Of a stretch of 51,325 bases of DNA, positions 34,822 through 43,035 are shown in pieces. Position 1 is the first letter of the stretch. Each line of letters starts with the position of its first letter. Source of the DNA: Candidatus Poribacteria bacterium. GTDB lineage: Bacteria; Poribacteria; WGA-4E; JAJDTR01. The translations under genes were made by a program, and so were the position numbers. The stretch lies in assembly GCA_022827055.1 (NCBI GenBank), contig JAJDTR010000069.1, positions 1 to 51,325 on the forward strand. The letters run 5' to 3'. The notes under the pieces were generated by a model that was not told where the DNA came from, searched no databases, and worked only from the letters and a program-made list of their open reading frames with translations.

Positions 34822-34865
34822 TCAAGTATCCCCTCTTCCCGGAGAAATTATCAAAACTACTACCG

Positions 34866-35321
34866 CTACACCTGCTCATGTGCCACCCGCATTTCCATAG
34901 ATCCGTGCGATTTCGGACTAAAGTCCATTTCACCCAGATTAAGATAAGGATTGAGGCGATCAACCATAGGGACTAGGCGATTCAAAATTTCTGTGTATTG
35001 CACGTTAAGGGATTCATTTTCGACGTTTACGTTCAAAAGCGAATCTCCTAAATCATTGAGAACGGCTTCAAGTATATTGAGATCTTGCTTGTCGTTGCCG
35101 GATAACACTTGCAAGAGGTCTCGCGGGTCAATGTCAGTGCGACGAGCGAATTCGTTTGGTCCACCTTGGGCTTCAAAGACGTTGCGGAGTCCTATCAGAA
35201 ATCCGAAGGTGTCGCCGTCTTTCTGGTATTCTTCTAGTACGACTTCGAGATAGGAGATAGCCTCCTCCCGATCGGAAAGTTCTTCCATCAGGTAATCGTG
35301 GTAATTTCTCATTTTTCTCAT
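34866..35321 (-). CDS. Addiction-module antitoxin (HigA/RelB-like, HTH)
   Basis: A 151-residue protein following directly (2 nt) after the toxin stop. The MRNYHDYLMEELSDREEAIS opening, then FLIGLRNVFEAQGGPNEFAR and a helix-turn-helix with DPRDLLQVLSG, is typical of antidotes paired with Gp49-like killer toxins. The C-terminal part (about 100-151) is longer than usual. Start ATG 35321 has GGAG 8 nt upstream; the frame extends to 35348 within the toxin gene. Its role is to neutralise the toxin and probably to repress the pair's promoter. Confidence 0.8.
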   Translation of the reverse strand: MRKMRNYHDYLMEELSDREEAISYLEVVLEEYQKDGDTFGFLIGLRNVFEAQGGPNEFARRTDIDPRDLLQVLSGNDKQDLNILEAVLNDLGDSLLNVNVENESLNVQYTEILNRLVPMVDRLNPYLNLGEMDFSPKSHGSMEMRVAHEQV

Positions 35322-35323
35322 TT

Positions 35324-35656
35324 TTAAGACTCCCTGTATGTCTGCCAATAGGTTTTAGCTTGTTCAATGTCTCTAACTTGCGAGGATTTATCCCCACCGC
35401 AGAGTAGGACGATAATTGTATTGTCTAATTGTCCAAAATAAACCCGATAGCCAGGACCAAATTGGAAACGGAGTTCAAAAACACCGTCGCCAACAAATCT
35501 ATAGTCGCCCAAATTTCCGGCTTCAAGGCGGTCAATTCGAGTTTGAATTCGTCTCCGTGTTCTTCGATTTCGAATGGATCTCAGCCATTCGGTGAAAGGC
35601 TCTCGATCGTTTTGGTCAACATAGATTCGTATGTTTCTCGGGTTTGCCTGTCTCAT
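35324..35656 (-). CDS. RelE/HigB-type addiction-module killer protein
   Basis: A 110-residue RNA-cleaving toxin candidate of the phage-derived Gp49-like/HigB group. Family signatures are EPFTEWLRSIRNRRTRRRIQ, RLEAGNLGDYRFVGDGVFEL, RFQFGPGYRVYFGQ and the C-terminal LLCGGDKSSQVRDIEQAKTYW. The toxin gene precedes the antitoxin gene, the order found in HigBA-type pairs. The DUF4007 gene ends 113 bp upstream on the same strand. Confidence 0.9.
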   Translation of the reverse strand: MRQANPRNIRIYVDQNDREPFTEWLRSIRNRRTRRRIQTRIDRLEAGNLGDYRFVGDGVFELRFQFGPGYRVYFGQLDNTIIVLLCGGDKSSQVRDIEQAKTYWQTYRES

Positions 35657-35768
35657 TTCTGTCGCGTAACGTCAAGAAGAAGGGAACACCAGATCTATTG
35701 ATATTCATTATATTTTGTCTTCTAGCGAGACCTTGGGTTCCGGGAGCGAAAACCGCAGGGATGACTTA

Positions 35769-36698
35769 TCAAGCCCGTAGTCCATAATAGTTACGAAGTA
35801 ATCCAATTTTGTCAACCTTTTTCTCCCGGTAGACCTGTTTGAGTCCCGCCGTTTCATCGTAGCGGAGGGCGCCGTCGGTGAGATTTTCGAGTCCCTCAAG
35901 GTAACCGACGATAGAATCCTCGTCTAGCTTGAAGATTTGTCCCGGACTCTCGGGCGAATAGGCGATTTCCGACAATGCGAGCGAGTTTCTGTCGCCGAAG
36001 CGGGACTCCCAAAGTCGAGCCAGAACGGCAGCGAAAACCGGGGTCGGAAGGGAGGGTTTTTCGCCGCGGTGGAACTGGTAGGTGAGTCCGTCGGACGAAT
36101 CGGTGATAAGCCCCAACTCCACGAGCGGGCAATTGAAGGAATCTTCCATGATCGTTCCCTTCGTCATGCGCGAGGGGACGTAGGTGCGGAGAAAGCAATC
36201 GACATCGCGGTTAATCGAATTTTCGGAGATTCGATCCCGCCCGTTTTTTCCAGCCCAATCCATCAACTCGGAGGTGAACCTCTCCTTTCTAAACTCGTTC
36301 TGATTGAAGAATCCGAACGCCCAATACCACGTGGACGCTCGGCTAGCGTTCGCTGCAAGTTGCGCGTGGATGAGCCACAGAGTCGCGCTGTCCTCAAGGT
36401 AGGGGTCGAATCCGTCATCGGCGAAGATGGCTTTTCCGAGGTCGGTCGGCTTGAATCGCGTGCGATCATTTTTCTTCGCTTGAATGAGTCCGGCCGCGGT
36501 GCACCAGTGGCGGATGGAACGCACCATGTTTTTCCCGACGCCGAGGGTGATTGTCGATTGGTCGCTCGTGAAGACGGCTGGGTCGTCTGTCACGGCGTCG
36601 ACGCCTTTTTTCAGCCAGGTATAGCGAAAGGGAAAGGTTTCGTGGCCGGAGAATGAAGGTTTGATTTTGTCTGGCGTGGTTGTGTGTGGTGTTGTCAT
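35769..36698 (-). CDS. DUF4007 family protein
   Basis: A 309-residue protein with the DUF4007 opening FSGHETFPFRYTWLKKGVDAV, then LGVGKNMVRSIRHWCTAAGLI, DPYLEDSATLWLIHAQLA and a C-terminal YSPESPGQIFKLDEDSIVGYLEGL. The function is unknown. From memory of defence-island neighbourhoods, DUF4007 genes tend to lie near PAPS-reductase-family and phosphorothioation or BREX-related genes, which fits the gene at 27795, 7 kb away. It has winged-helix-like helices but no catalytic motif that I can see. It is followed by a toxin-antitoxin pair. Confidence 0.85.
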   Translation of the reverse strand: MTTPHTTTPDKIKPSFSGHETFPFRYTWLKKGVDAVTDDPAVFTSDQSTITLGVGKNMVRSIRHWCTAAGLIQAKKNDRTRFKPTDLGKAIFADDGFDPYLEDSATLWLIHAQLAANASRASTWYWAFGFFNQNEFRKERFTSELMDWAGKNGRDRISENSINRDVDCFLRTYVPSRMTKGTIMEDSFNCPLVELGLITDSSDGLTYQFHRGEKPSLPTPVFAAVLARLWESRFGDRNSLALSEIAYSPESPGQIFKLDEDSIVGYLEGLENLTDGALRYDETAGLKQVYREKKVDKIGLLRNYYGLRA

Positions 36699-36817
36699 TT
36701 TATGATGTTATGGTCATTTACGCATATTATGATTGTGATTTAATGAACGATGATGATATGTATGGTTGCCCACAAGATCGGACGTGCTCTGGTAGCGCAA
36801 CGATTAGTTTGCGCACC

Positions 36818-36842
36818 CCACAATCTAACAGATTGTGGTACA
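36818..36842. repeat. Hairpin repeat CCACAATCT/AGATTGTGG
   Basis: A 9-bp stem with loop AAC followed by TACA. It has the same plan as the CCGCAAACT hairpins in the tandem array at 13029. Confidence 0.8.
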
Positions 36843-36907
36843 GAAGATTGTTATTCCCTACAAGCATCTAGCACATAAGGGAACGGTGGGCGGTACCTAA
36901 AGCGAAG

Positions 36908-37060
36908 GCTGGTGCGCGGGGGACTTACTATCGCGCTAAGATCTCTATCGTCTTCCTTATTCAGTCAGTTGATCTATCCACTCGCTTGATTGCACCCTAC
37001 AATAAATGGTGGGCAGAAGATCGCTATCGCACTCCTTATTCAGTCGTTTGATTCCACCCT
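36908..37060 (+). repeat. Two hairpins each carrying CTATCGC units
   Basis: First: GGTGCGCGG, then units 36921-36990, then TGCACCCTACA. Second: GGTGGGCAGA, a single unit at 37018-37052, then TCCACCCTAC. Both keep the left arm and the CCCTAC tail. This region (36699-37508) contains no gene that I can support. Confidence 0.8.
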
Positions 37061-37126
37061 ACTACAACATCGCGACCTAGAGATCGCTCCTAGAAGGAGA
37101 TAAGATTTGATTGCGCCCTACAACTC

Positions 37127-37206
37127 ACATGGCACTCCGCTGGAGTGCATAGACGAGCTTCGTTCGTTTCTATTGACATTGCACTGCTCTGCAGTGCGGA
37201 GATTTG
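37127..37206 (+). repeat. Dispersed hairpin pair (GCACTCC/GGAGTGC), copy 2
   Basis: Same plan and TTCTATTGACATT spacer as 17811-17889. Confidence 0.65.
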
Positions 37207-37266
37207 CATATCGGAATTGTGTCGGCATTGATAATATGGATAGCGCTCCTTGTCCGGACGGTTGGA

Positions 37267-37501
37267 GGATCTCTATCGCGCTCGTTGTTCATTCCCTTGG
37301 TCTCCTGCAATAAGCAAAGGCTGGTGCGCGGTGCGCACCCTACAAGTACCGGCGCATAAGGAGATGGTGGGCAGTGCCCACCCTACAAAAATGGCCGGTG
37401 CAGCATCTATATGGGAACTCTATCGCAGGATTTTCTATCGCGGTCGCTATTCGGTCGTTTGAGGGATTTACTTTCGCGCTCATTATCCATTCGCTTGATC
37501 C
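37267..37501 (+). repeat. CTATCGC units and intact hairpins
   Basis: Unit 37267-37302; intact GGTGCGC hairpin 37318-37345; intact GGTGGGC hairpin 37366-37388; and a run of partial and full units 37415-37501 ending TTGATCCTACAAG, next to the phosphatase stop codon. Confidence 0.75.
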
Positions 37502-37508
37502 TACAAGA

Positions 37509-39323
37509 TTATTTTTTCTTGAGGATCATGAGGGTTAGATCGTCGAATTGTTCGGCTTCGCCTTGAAATTCGAGGACCTCATCGTATATGGCACCACATA
37601 TTGTCTCCGCGCTTTCGTTTCGAAGGCGGACGGCGGTATCCTGCAACCGGGCTTCGCCATAAAGTTCGTCGTTAATGTTCGTGGTTTCGGTGACGCCGTC
37701 GGTGTAGAAAATTATGATATCCCCGCTGGCGAGTTGCGTGGTCTCCTGCTCGAAGGGTGGCATATTTGCAATCATATCGTCGGGAAAAATCCCGAGCATT
37801 ACGCCGCCTTTTTTCAGCCATTCGCAACTACCGCCGCTACGAATGACCATCGGGTCGTTGTGACCGGCGTTGATGGATGTCAGTTGATTAGTTTCGGCGT
37901 TCAACTGGGCAAAGAAGAAGGTCGCATATTTACCGAAGTCACCGCTCGCATTCAGCAGCGAATTGAGGGTAAACGCCATGGCGGGCAAATCGGTTTTGCG
38001 GGTTGCCTCGGATCGCAGCCCGGCTCGCAGGGTTGCCATCAGCAGCGCGGCCTGCATTCCTTTGCCGGAGACATCGGCGATGGCGAGTCCCCACATGCCG
38101 TCCGACTCAGGAATGCAGTCGTAGTAGTCACCTCCGACGCCGCCGCGGGGTTGATAAAGCCCGAACGCTTCATAGCCGGGGATCTGCGCCAGCGTGTCGG
38201 GAATCAAAGTTCGCTGGATTTTCTCGGCTTCTTCCATCTCCGCCTGCAATCGACGCGCCTCCAGCGCTTCTTGATACAGGAAGGCGTTTTCTATGGCGAC
38301 CCCCGCTTGGTTGGCGAAGGCTTCCAGAAGAGTGCTGTCACCGACGGTAAAATCAAGTGTAATGCCTCTCCTACCCACCTTATCGGCAACAATCAAGACG
38401 CCGAGTATCTCCTCGCGGCCGCGCATGGGGACGGCGATAAGATTTTTGCGACCAAACAACGCGGCATTCTGCTCGTCGTTGTATATCAACGTTTTGTCCT
38501 CTTGGGTTGCGACTTCGGCGAGCATGGTTAGCGCCGGATGCAAATTTTCGTCCGATTTCAGGGGAATCGACAGGTTCCTCAACTCGGTGTTGGCATGAGA
38601 TTCGAGACTGAACAGGGATTTCATCTCAAGCCGCTCCGTGTTAGGGTTTATTCGCATCAACCCGGCGGCGTTTGCGTCCAACAGCGAGACTACATGCGCC
38701 ACCACTTCCTCCTGAACCGCCTCCGTATCCAGTGATTTGCAGATTTGAGTCGCAGTGTCAGAGAGCATGAAGAGCCGAAACCGTTCGGCGCGGCTTCTGA
38801 CCATCAGTTGGGAATAGGCGATCGCGATAGAGGTGTGGTTGGCGAATACATTGAGGAGCTCTCGATTCCAATCCTCTATTTCGTGCCCATCAAAGAATGC
38901 TCCGAGACTAATTACACCCAGAAATTCGTCGCGAATCCTTAACGGGAACCAAAACCGGGCATCAAGCGACTGCAACTGGGAATGGATGTGCTCGAAGAAC
39001 GGCTGGAGAACCTCCGGCGGGTTGGACAGGTCAATGTACGGGTGATCCAAGAACCCCGAGATCTGATCGGGAGGCACCCGAATGACCAGCGATTCATCAG
39101 CAACATTCACGGACGATTTAATAGTAAGCGTGTTCTCGTTCGGGTGGAATAGCAGGATGGCGCCCCCCGACACCTGCAGCGTCCCGAGAATCATGCGCAG
39201 ATAGGTTCTGCTCGAAACGCTGAAGTTGCCGTGTCCGGAGATGATGGTTTCGCCGAGTTCGTCAAGTTCCGATAGCCCGAAAATCAGTCGTTGTATGGTT
39301 TCGTCGGCGGAAGGGGCTTGCAT
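37509..39323 (-). CDS. GAF-GAF-SpoIIE (PP2C-type) serine phosphatase
   Basis: A 604-residue cytoplasmic signalling phosphatase of the RsbU/RsbP type, which dephosphorylates a STAS antagonist. Two GAF sensor domains (about 40-190 and 210-360, the second containing LIAVPMRGREEILGVLIVAD) are linked by a coiled-coil (EALEARRLQAEMEEAEKIQR) to the catalytic domain. The metal motifs GGDYYD and IADVSGKGM, the NAGHNDPM turn and the final QFDDLTLMIL are all present, so it should be active. ATG 39323 has AAGGA upstream; a TTG at 39341 is less likely. The STAS and RsbW-like genes precede it, separated by a terminator. Confidence 0.92.
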   Translation of the reverse strand: MQAPSADETIQRLIFGLSELDELGETIISGHGNFSVSSRTYLRMILGTLQVSGGAILLFHPNENTLTIKSSVNVADESLVIRVPPDQISGFLDHPYIDLSNPPEVLQPFFEHIHSQLQSLDARFWFPLRIRDEFLGVISLGAFFDGHEIEDWNRELLNVFANHTSIAIAYSQLMVRSRAERFRLFMLSDTATQICKSLDTEAVQEEVVAHVVSLLDANAAGLMRINPNTERLEMKSLFSLESHANTELRNLSIPLKSDENLHPALTMLAEVATQEDKTLIYNDEQNAALFGRKNLIAVPMRGREEILGVLIVADKVGRRGITLDFTVGDSTLLEAFANQAGVAIENAFLYQEALEARRLQAEMEEAEKIQRTLIPDTLAQIPGYEAFGLYQPRGGVGGDYYDCIPESDGMWGLAIADVSGKGMQAALLMATLRAGLRSEATRKTDLPAMAFTLNSLLNASGDFGKYATFFFAQLNAETNQLTSINAGHNDPMVIRSGGSCEWLKKGGVMLGIFPDDMIANMPPFEQETTQLASGDIIIFYTDGVTETTNINDELYGEARLQDTAVRLRNESAETICGAIYDEVLEFQGEAEQFDDLTLMILKKK

Positions 39324-39396
39324 GAGTAATCCTTTTATCAAGGGTGGTCTGTTGGTGGAGTGACGTTCAGGGCAGGGCTCCCTTTCCCGAATTGCG

Positions 39397-39435
39397 AAAA
39401 AAAAGAAACCAAGTTTTCAAGAAAAAACTTGGTTT
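39397..39435 (-). terminator. Rho-independent terminator after the STAS gene
   Basis: Read on the minus strand: a perfect 12-bp stem AAACCAAGTTTT/AAAACTTGGTTT with a 6-nt loop, followed by a CTTTTTTTT tract. It lies between the STAS stop (39446) and the phosphatase start (39323), so the phosphatase probably needs its own promoter or readthrough. Confidence 0.85.
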
Positions 39436-39445
39436 TAGGGTATAT

Positions 39446-39802
39446 CTATGGGCTGTTGAGGGCGGCGATTGCCGAATCTTCGTCCGGGAAGATTCCAGCA
39501 TGTCTTGCCAGCGCCACAAGTTTAAATGTGTGCTCAATTGTCGGCGTCAAGCCGCAGAAGTTTAGAATGCCTTGGCGCTCTTCGAGCAGTTCGATAATTT
39601 CAATCAGGATGGATATGCCGATGCTGTTGATGAGTTTTGTCTCGGCGAGGTTGATGACAAATTTGGTATGTCCCTTTTGCATGAGGTTTTTCGCCGTCTC
39701 GGCAAGATCCTCACCCCTGGGACCATTCAAATAACCCTCTGTTTGAATGACGGCGTAACCATCCTCTTCCCGTATCTGAACGTCAAATTTACCGCTAAGC
39801 AC
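39446..39802 (-). CDS. STAS-domain anti-sigma-factor antagonist (SpoIIAA/RsbV-like)
   Basis: A 118-residue single STAS domain. The phosphorylatable serine is Ser60 in KLINSIGISILIEI, preceded by KFVINLAETK. When dephosphorylated, such proteins bind and sequester the RsbW-like kinase. It sits 36 bp after the RsbW-like gene, forming a two-gene unit closed by the terminator at 39397. Confidence 0.92.
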   Translation of the reverse strand: MLSGKFDVQIREEDGYAVIQTEGYLNGPRGEDLAETAKNLMQKGHTKFVINLAETKLINSIGISILIEIIELLEERQGILNFCGLTPTIEHTFKLVALARHAGIFPDEDSAIAALNSP

Positions 39803-39838
39803 TTTGGTCTCCTCAACCTTTCAAGTTAGACAACTCAA

Positions 39839-40270
39839 TCAGTAATCGGGTTTCTTTTTCACCAATGTAATTGTAGTTTCGTGCTCGTTGCTGTCGACAT
39901 AGAGATTGTCCATCATGTTTCTTATTAACTCTAACCCCCAGCCGCGTTTCCGCAGTGCATGCGACTTTGTTTCGCCCTCCGGCTGCAACACCTCCGGATC
40001 GAATTGAAAACCGACGCCGCGATCGGTGATTTTGAGTTCCAGCTCGTTGTCTTTCATTATGAACTTGATGCGCACCCGCTGATCTTCGCTTTTGCTATGC
40101 TCAAAGGCGTTGATGCAGGTTTCGATTATCGCGAGTTGAATCTCTTCAATGCATTTCTCATCGAACCCGCCTGCTTCGGCGATCAAAGAGCCGGTCTGTG
40201 CCGCCACGAGTTCCATACTCGGGTGCATTGGTATCGTCAAAACCACTTCGCTATCGGTTTGTTTTGACAC
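39839..40270 (-). CDS. RsbW/SpoIIAB-like anti-sigma kinase (HATPase)
   Basis: A 143-residue serine kinase-like ATPase that would bind a sigma factor or phosphorylate the STAS antagonist next to it. The N-box is AIIETCINAFEHS and the G1-like box ITDRGVGFQFDP; the GWGLELIRNMMDNL segment is typical of the family. The start is GTG 40270, with GAGGAGG 10 nt upstream, giving SKQTDSEVVLTIP, a normal start for the family; the open frame runs to 40345 without support. Whether its target is one of the sigma-fusion proteins at 1592-9336 is not known. Confidence 0.88.
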   Translation of the reverse strand: MSKQTDSEVVLTIPMHPSMELVAAQTGSLIAEAGGFDEKCIEEIQLAIIETCINAFEHSKSEDQRVRIKFIMKDNELELKITDRGVGFQFDPEVLQPEGETKSHALRKRGWGLELIRNMMDNLYVDSNEHETTITLVKKKPDY

Positions 40271-40372
40271 CGTTGATCGACCTCCTCTCTTTGTCGCGCC
40301 TTTGTGTCGCGAGTAAGGTGGTTCCATCTTCAAGTTGGGGGTCAAAGATGGCCGACGGTTCTTTCAAAGGCT

Positions 40373-40394
40373 GGTGCGCGTTGCGCACCCTACA
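40373..40394. repeat. Hairpin repeat GGTGCGC/GCGCACC-CTACA
   Basis: Loop GTT, tail CTACA, in the leader of the RsbW-like gene. Confidence 0.8.
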
Positions 40395-40442
40395 GAGAGC
40401 AGCCATCCATTCGTTTAATCTCAAGTAATCCTGCAGCATGCA

Positions 40443-40817
40443 TCAAACGGGCGAGGTTGCGATGATTTGCGGAGCGAGCGACCAGTCAAACTCCGTCTGT
40501 CGTCCGTCTTGAACGGCTTCCAACGTCTCTTGGCAGCGGCGCATCTTGGCAATGAGCGTTTTCAGATTTACGCCCAGGTGTTCGTCTTCGTAAGCGGTTA
40601 GCTTTGCCACTCCCTTTTCCCATTGGCTTGCCGCGCCGCGGAGATTGCGATTGAGCAGGTGGAAGAATCCGACGCTAAGTTGGATTAGGCCTTGATAGAA
40701 TCGTTTATCTTTACCAGTCTCAAGCATCCAGATGTCTTCCAAGGTTTCGTGACACTCGAAATAGTCGCCGCGATTGAATTCCTCGATTCCTTTAAGAAGT
40801 TCGGCAGTTTTGTTCAT
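40443..40817 (-). CDS. DUF309 family protein
   Basis: A 124-residue helical protein with the DUF309 signature EFNRGDYFECHETLEDIWM, then RFYQGLIQLSVGFFHLLNRN and LRGAASQWEKGVAKL. The biochemical role of the family is unknown. The conserved His/Glu pair in FECHETLE suggests a metal- or ligand-binding cleft. It lies upstream of the partner-switching genes but 170 bp away, so operon membership is uncertain. Confidence 0.88.
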   Translation of the reverse strand: MNKTAELLKGIEEFNRGDYFECHETLEDIWMLETGKDKRFYQGLIQLSVGFFHLLNRNLRGAASQWEKGVAKLTAYEDEHLGVNLKTLIAKMRRCQETLEAVQDGRQTEFDWSLAPQIIATSPV

Positions 40818-40893
40818 TTTGCCTGGGGGCTGGGCACATCTAGCAATTTCTATATCTGTAGTGCATTAACACCGTCAAGTAAGTCTTTCAAAT

Positions 40894-40916
40894 GCGGGGC
40901 AAGATGCCCCGCCTAC
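40894..40916. repeat. Hairpin repeat GCGGGGC/GCCCCGC-CTAC
   Basis: A 7-bp stem, loop AAGAT, tail CTAC. The same hairpin forms the core of MITE-B (41900-41918). Confidence 0.85.
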
Positions 40917-40936
40917 CGGGTTTGGTGTGCGGGGTA

Positions 40937-41710
40937 TTACTTAGACACGCTCCAATATTCGAATTCGGCGAAAAATTCGGAGAGTTGCCCGTCAAATCGG
41001 TCCGGCGGTGCGCCAAGCTCCGAGCGGATTTCGCCGTAATCGAAACTTAAACGCTGCTTTTCGGCACCAAAAGATTCGGTGCGAAGTGCGCTCGGCACGG
41101 CGCTCGCGACATCCTCGACGAACGATCCCAAGCTTTCATTTAATTCCTCTCGTGCCTCAAACATTGGCGCCATCTCCTCCTTCATCTCCGTGATTCTTTG
41201 TTCCTCTTCTTTGGTGGGATTCTTGGGGTCACGAACGTTGCGTTTCCAATCACCGAATACTCGGTCGACTTCCTCGTCAATGCGCTCTATCTTCTCCATG
41301 ACCGATTTAATCTTCGCGGCAACGTTGACCAGGTCGTCGTATCTCCTGTCATACGATGCCTCTTCCTCATCCAGTACCTCTTTCGCCCATTCTTCAAACT
41401 CGGCGGTGTCAGAATATTCCTCTATTTCTTCGTGTTCGGGCTCTGAACGAGTCTGGCTCGATTCCATCTCCGGTCGGTCGTCGGTTTTCGCCGCGGTGGC
41501 TTCCGGTACGCGTCTCACCTGCGCACGTGTGATTCGTTCGAGGAGTTGCTTTCGCTCTTCGGAATTTCTCGTCTTGGGAAGTTGATAGACGACACGGGGC
41601 GTATCATCGGCCGAAGCGGTGATACGGCGTATGACCAGCGCGCCGGCAATGATGATGGCGAGGACACCCACGCCGATTACGGCCTTAGTCGTCCATGAGT
41701 TAGTTTGCAT
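40937..41710 (-). CDS. Membrane-anchored coiled-coil protein, function unknown
   Basis: A 257-residue protein with an uncleaved N-terminal anchor (VIGVGVLAIIIAGALVI, about 11-27). It is followed by an acidic, low-complexity linker (PEHEEIEEYSDTAEFEEWA) and a long charged helical region with heptad-like spacing (KIKSVMEKIERIDEEVDRVF, EEEQRITEMKEEMAPMF). No named domain was recognised. The helical part may mediate oligomerisation in the periplasm. The Shine-Dalgarno is weak. A complete MITE-B lies just upstream (41765), possibly displacing the original promoter. Confidence 0.7.
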   Translation of the reverse strand: MQTNSWTTKAVIGVGVLAIIIAGALVIRRITASADDTPRVVYQLPKTRNSEERKQLLERITRAQVRRVPEATAAKTDDRPEMESSQTRSEPEHEEIEEYSDTAEFEEWAKEVLDEEEASYDRRYDDLVNVAAKIKSVMEKIERIDEEVDRVFGDWKRNVRDPKNPTKEEEQRITEMKEEMAPMFEAREELNESLGSFVEDVASAVPSALRTESFGAEKQRLSFDYGEIRSELGAPPDRFDGQLSEFFAEFEYWSVSK

Positions 41711-41764
41711 TGTGGGCAGTTTTTGTTTCGGTTGGGATTCGAGTTTAATTTATACAGTCTCTAA

Positions 41765-41984
41765 ACTCGACTTTGTACATTTAAGTAGTATAACAAACGG
41801 TGTCAATCACACGTTCCGGAAAAGCGGGTGATATTTTAACCATCTGGTCTGTTTGGTTGACCTGTGAAAAAGTCGGTAGCGATTTCCAGTCCCATCACGG
41901 CGGGGCAAGATGCCCCGCCTACGGGTTTGGTGTTATACAGCTTCCCGTCTAATCCAATCGTTATACTTTTGTAGAAAGTCGAGC
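41765..41984 (+). mobile_element. MITE-B, complete copy with TAA target duplication
   Basis: A 220-bp non-coding element with ends ACTCGACTTTGTACA and TTTTGTAGAAAGTCGAGC and TAA on both sides (41762-41764 and 41985-41987). It contains the GCGGGGC/GCCCCGC-CTAC hairpin (41900-41918). No transposase is present. Confidence 0.85.
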
Positions 41985-42032
41985 TAAAATGACAGTGCAT
42001 AAATGGCGTGAATTAAAGTGGCGATTCAGAGG

Positions 42033-42107
42033 GAATCTCTATGGGATTTCTATCGCACGGGATTCTCTATCGCGTTCATTATCCATTCACTTAATCTTCC
42101 TTGATTC
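42033..42107 (+). repeat. CTATCGC units ending in a hairpin tail
   Basis: Partial and full units ending TTGAT, then TCCACCCTACAG. The CTA of this tail supplies the TAG stop codon of the minus-strand gene at 42112. Confidence 0.75.
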
Positions 42108-42111
42108 CACC

Positions 42112-42984
42112 CTACAGTTGTTTTTTGTCGCGGATGAAGGGATAGATTTCTGTTTGGTCGCTGTCGGGGTTCTCGTCATCGAACACCTCTAGCAGGTCTA
42201 GCGATGTTTTCGCCAGACCATGGCGGCATCCATCCGCGATTGATTCTTGAACGAACAACCCGATGTCCTTGCGAATGATTGATGCCGGACCGCCACTGTC
42301 GTAGGTTTCGGTTAGGACGAAGTTCGGAAATATGTGTTCGGAAGTGTAACTCCGGCCGGAGGATACGTTGAGGATGTCCAGCATGGTTTTCATGTCGAGT
42401 CCGCCCGCCTCGCCGTACGCCAAGGCTTCGCTCGTGGTTAGCAAGGTTGAGATTGCCAGATGGTTGTTTACCATCTTCATCCGCTGTCCTTGACCGGGTT
42501 CGCTACCGACGTTGAAACTGTTGGCGCCAATCGCGTCGAATAACGGCTGCAACCGCATGAACAGCGCTGCGTCGCCGGAAAAGATGATGGTGAGAGTGGC
42601 ATTCCGCGCACCGGATGCGCCTCCGGATACGGGGGCATCCACATAGCCCACACCTTTTTCGCTGAGCCGTTGGTGAGATTCGGCAGCAACTGTTGCTCCG
42701 ACGGTTGAGGTATTCACCACGACAAGCTCGCCTTGAGTGTCGCTTTCGGCAATTTCCGCTATGACATCGGTATTGGCGGCAAGGGTGGGAAGACTTAGGA
42801 ACACAGTTGTCGATTGTTCCGCCACATCGCTCACCGAGTCGGCAATTGCTGCTCCTTCAGGCGCGCGTTCGGCTGTCCCGGCGATGTCGAAGACCGCCAT
42901 ATCGTATCCTGCGCGGGTGATATTGTACGCCATCGGCTTGCCCATATTGCCGAGGCCGATGAAACCGACGACTTCCTTTACCAT
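42112..42984 (-). CDS. 3-Hydroxyisobutyrate-dehydrogenase-family (beta-hydroxyacid) oxidoreductase
   Basis: A 290-residue NAD(P)-dependent dehydrogenase. Family landmarks are the Rossmann motif GFIGLGNMGKPMA (7-19), VFLSLPTLAANTDVI, substrate loop YVDAPVSGGASGARNATLTI and the catalytic Lys170 in GQRMKMVNNHLA. The C-terminal helical domain (KDIGLFVQESIADG) is complete. Candidates include tartronate-semialdehyde reductase or 3-hydroxyisobutyrate dehydrogenase; the sequence does not decide. The final stop codon comes from a repeat tail (42107-42118). Confidence 0.92.
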   Translation of the reverse strand: MVKEVVGFIGLGNMGKPMAYNITRAGYDMAVFDIAGTAERAPEGAAIADSVSDVAEQSTTVFLSLPTLAANTDVIAEIAESDTQGELVVVNTSTVGATVAAESHQRLSEKGVGYVDAPVSGGASGARNATLTIIFSGDAALFMRLQPLFDAIGANSFNVGSEPGQGQRMKMVNNHLAISTLLTTSEALAYGEAGGLDMKTMLDILNVSSGRSYTSEHIFPNFVLTETYDSGGPASIIRKDIGLFVQESIADGCRHGLAKTSLDLLEVFDDENPDSDQTEIYPFIRDKKQL

Positions 42985-43035
42985 GTCAATATTCTCCCGA
43001 CACAGAGCAGCGGTATACGTTCACCAATTCAGCAT

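Noticed and set aside
35937..36656. 239-codon + strand reading frame
   Set aside because: Antisense shadow of the DUF4007 gene.
37548..38531. 327-codon + strand reading frame
   Set aside because: Antisense shadow of the SpoIIE-type phosphatase, whose motifs are complete.
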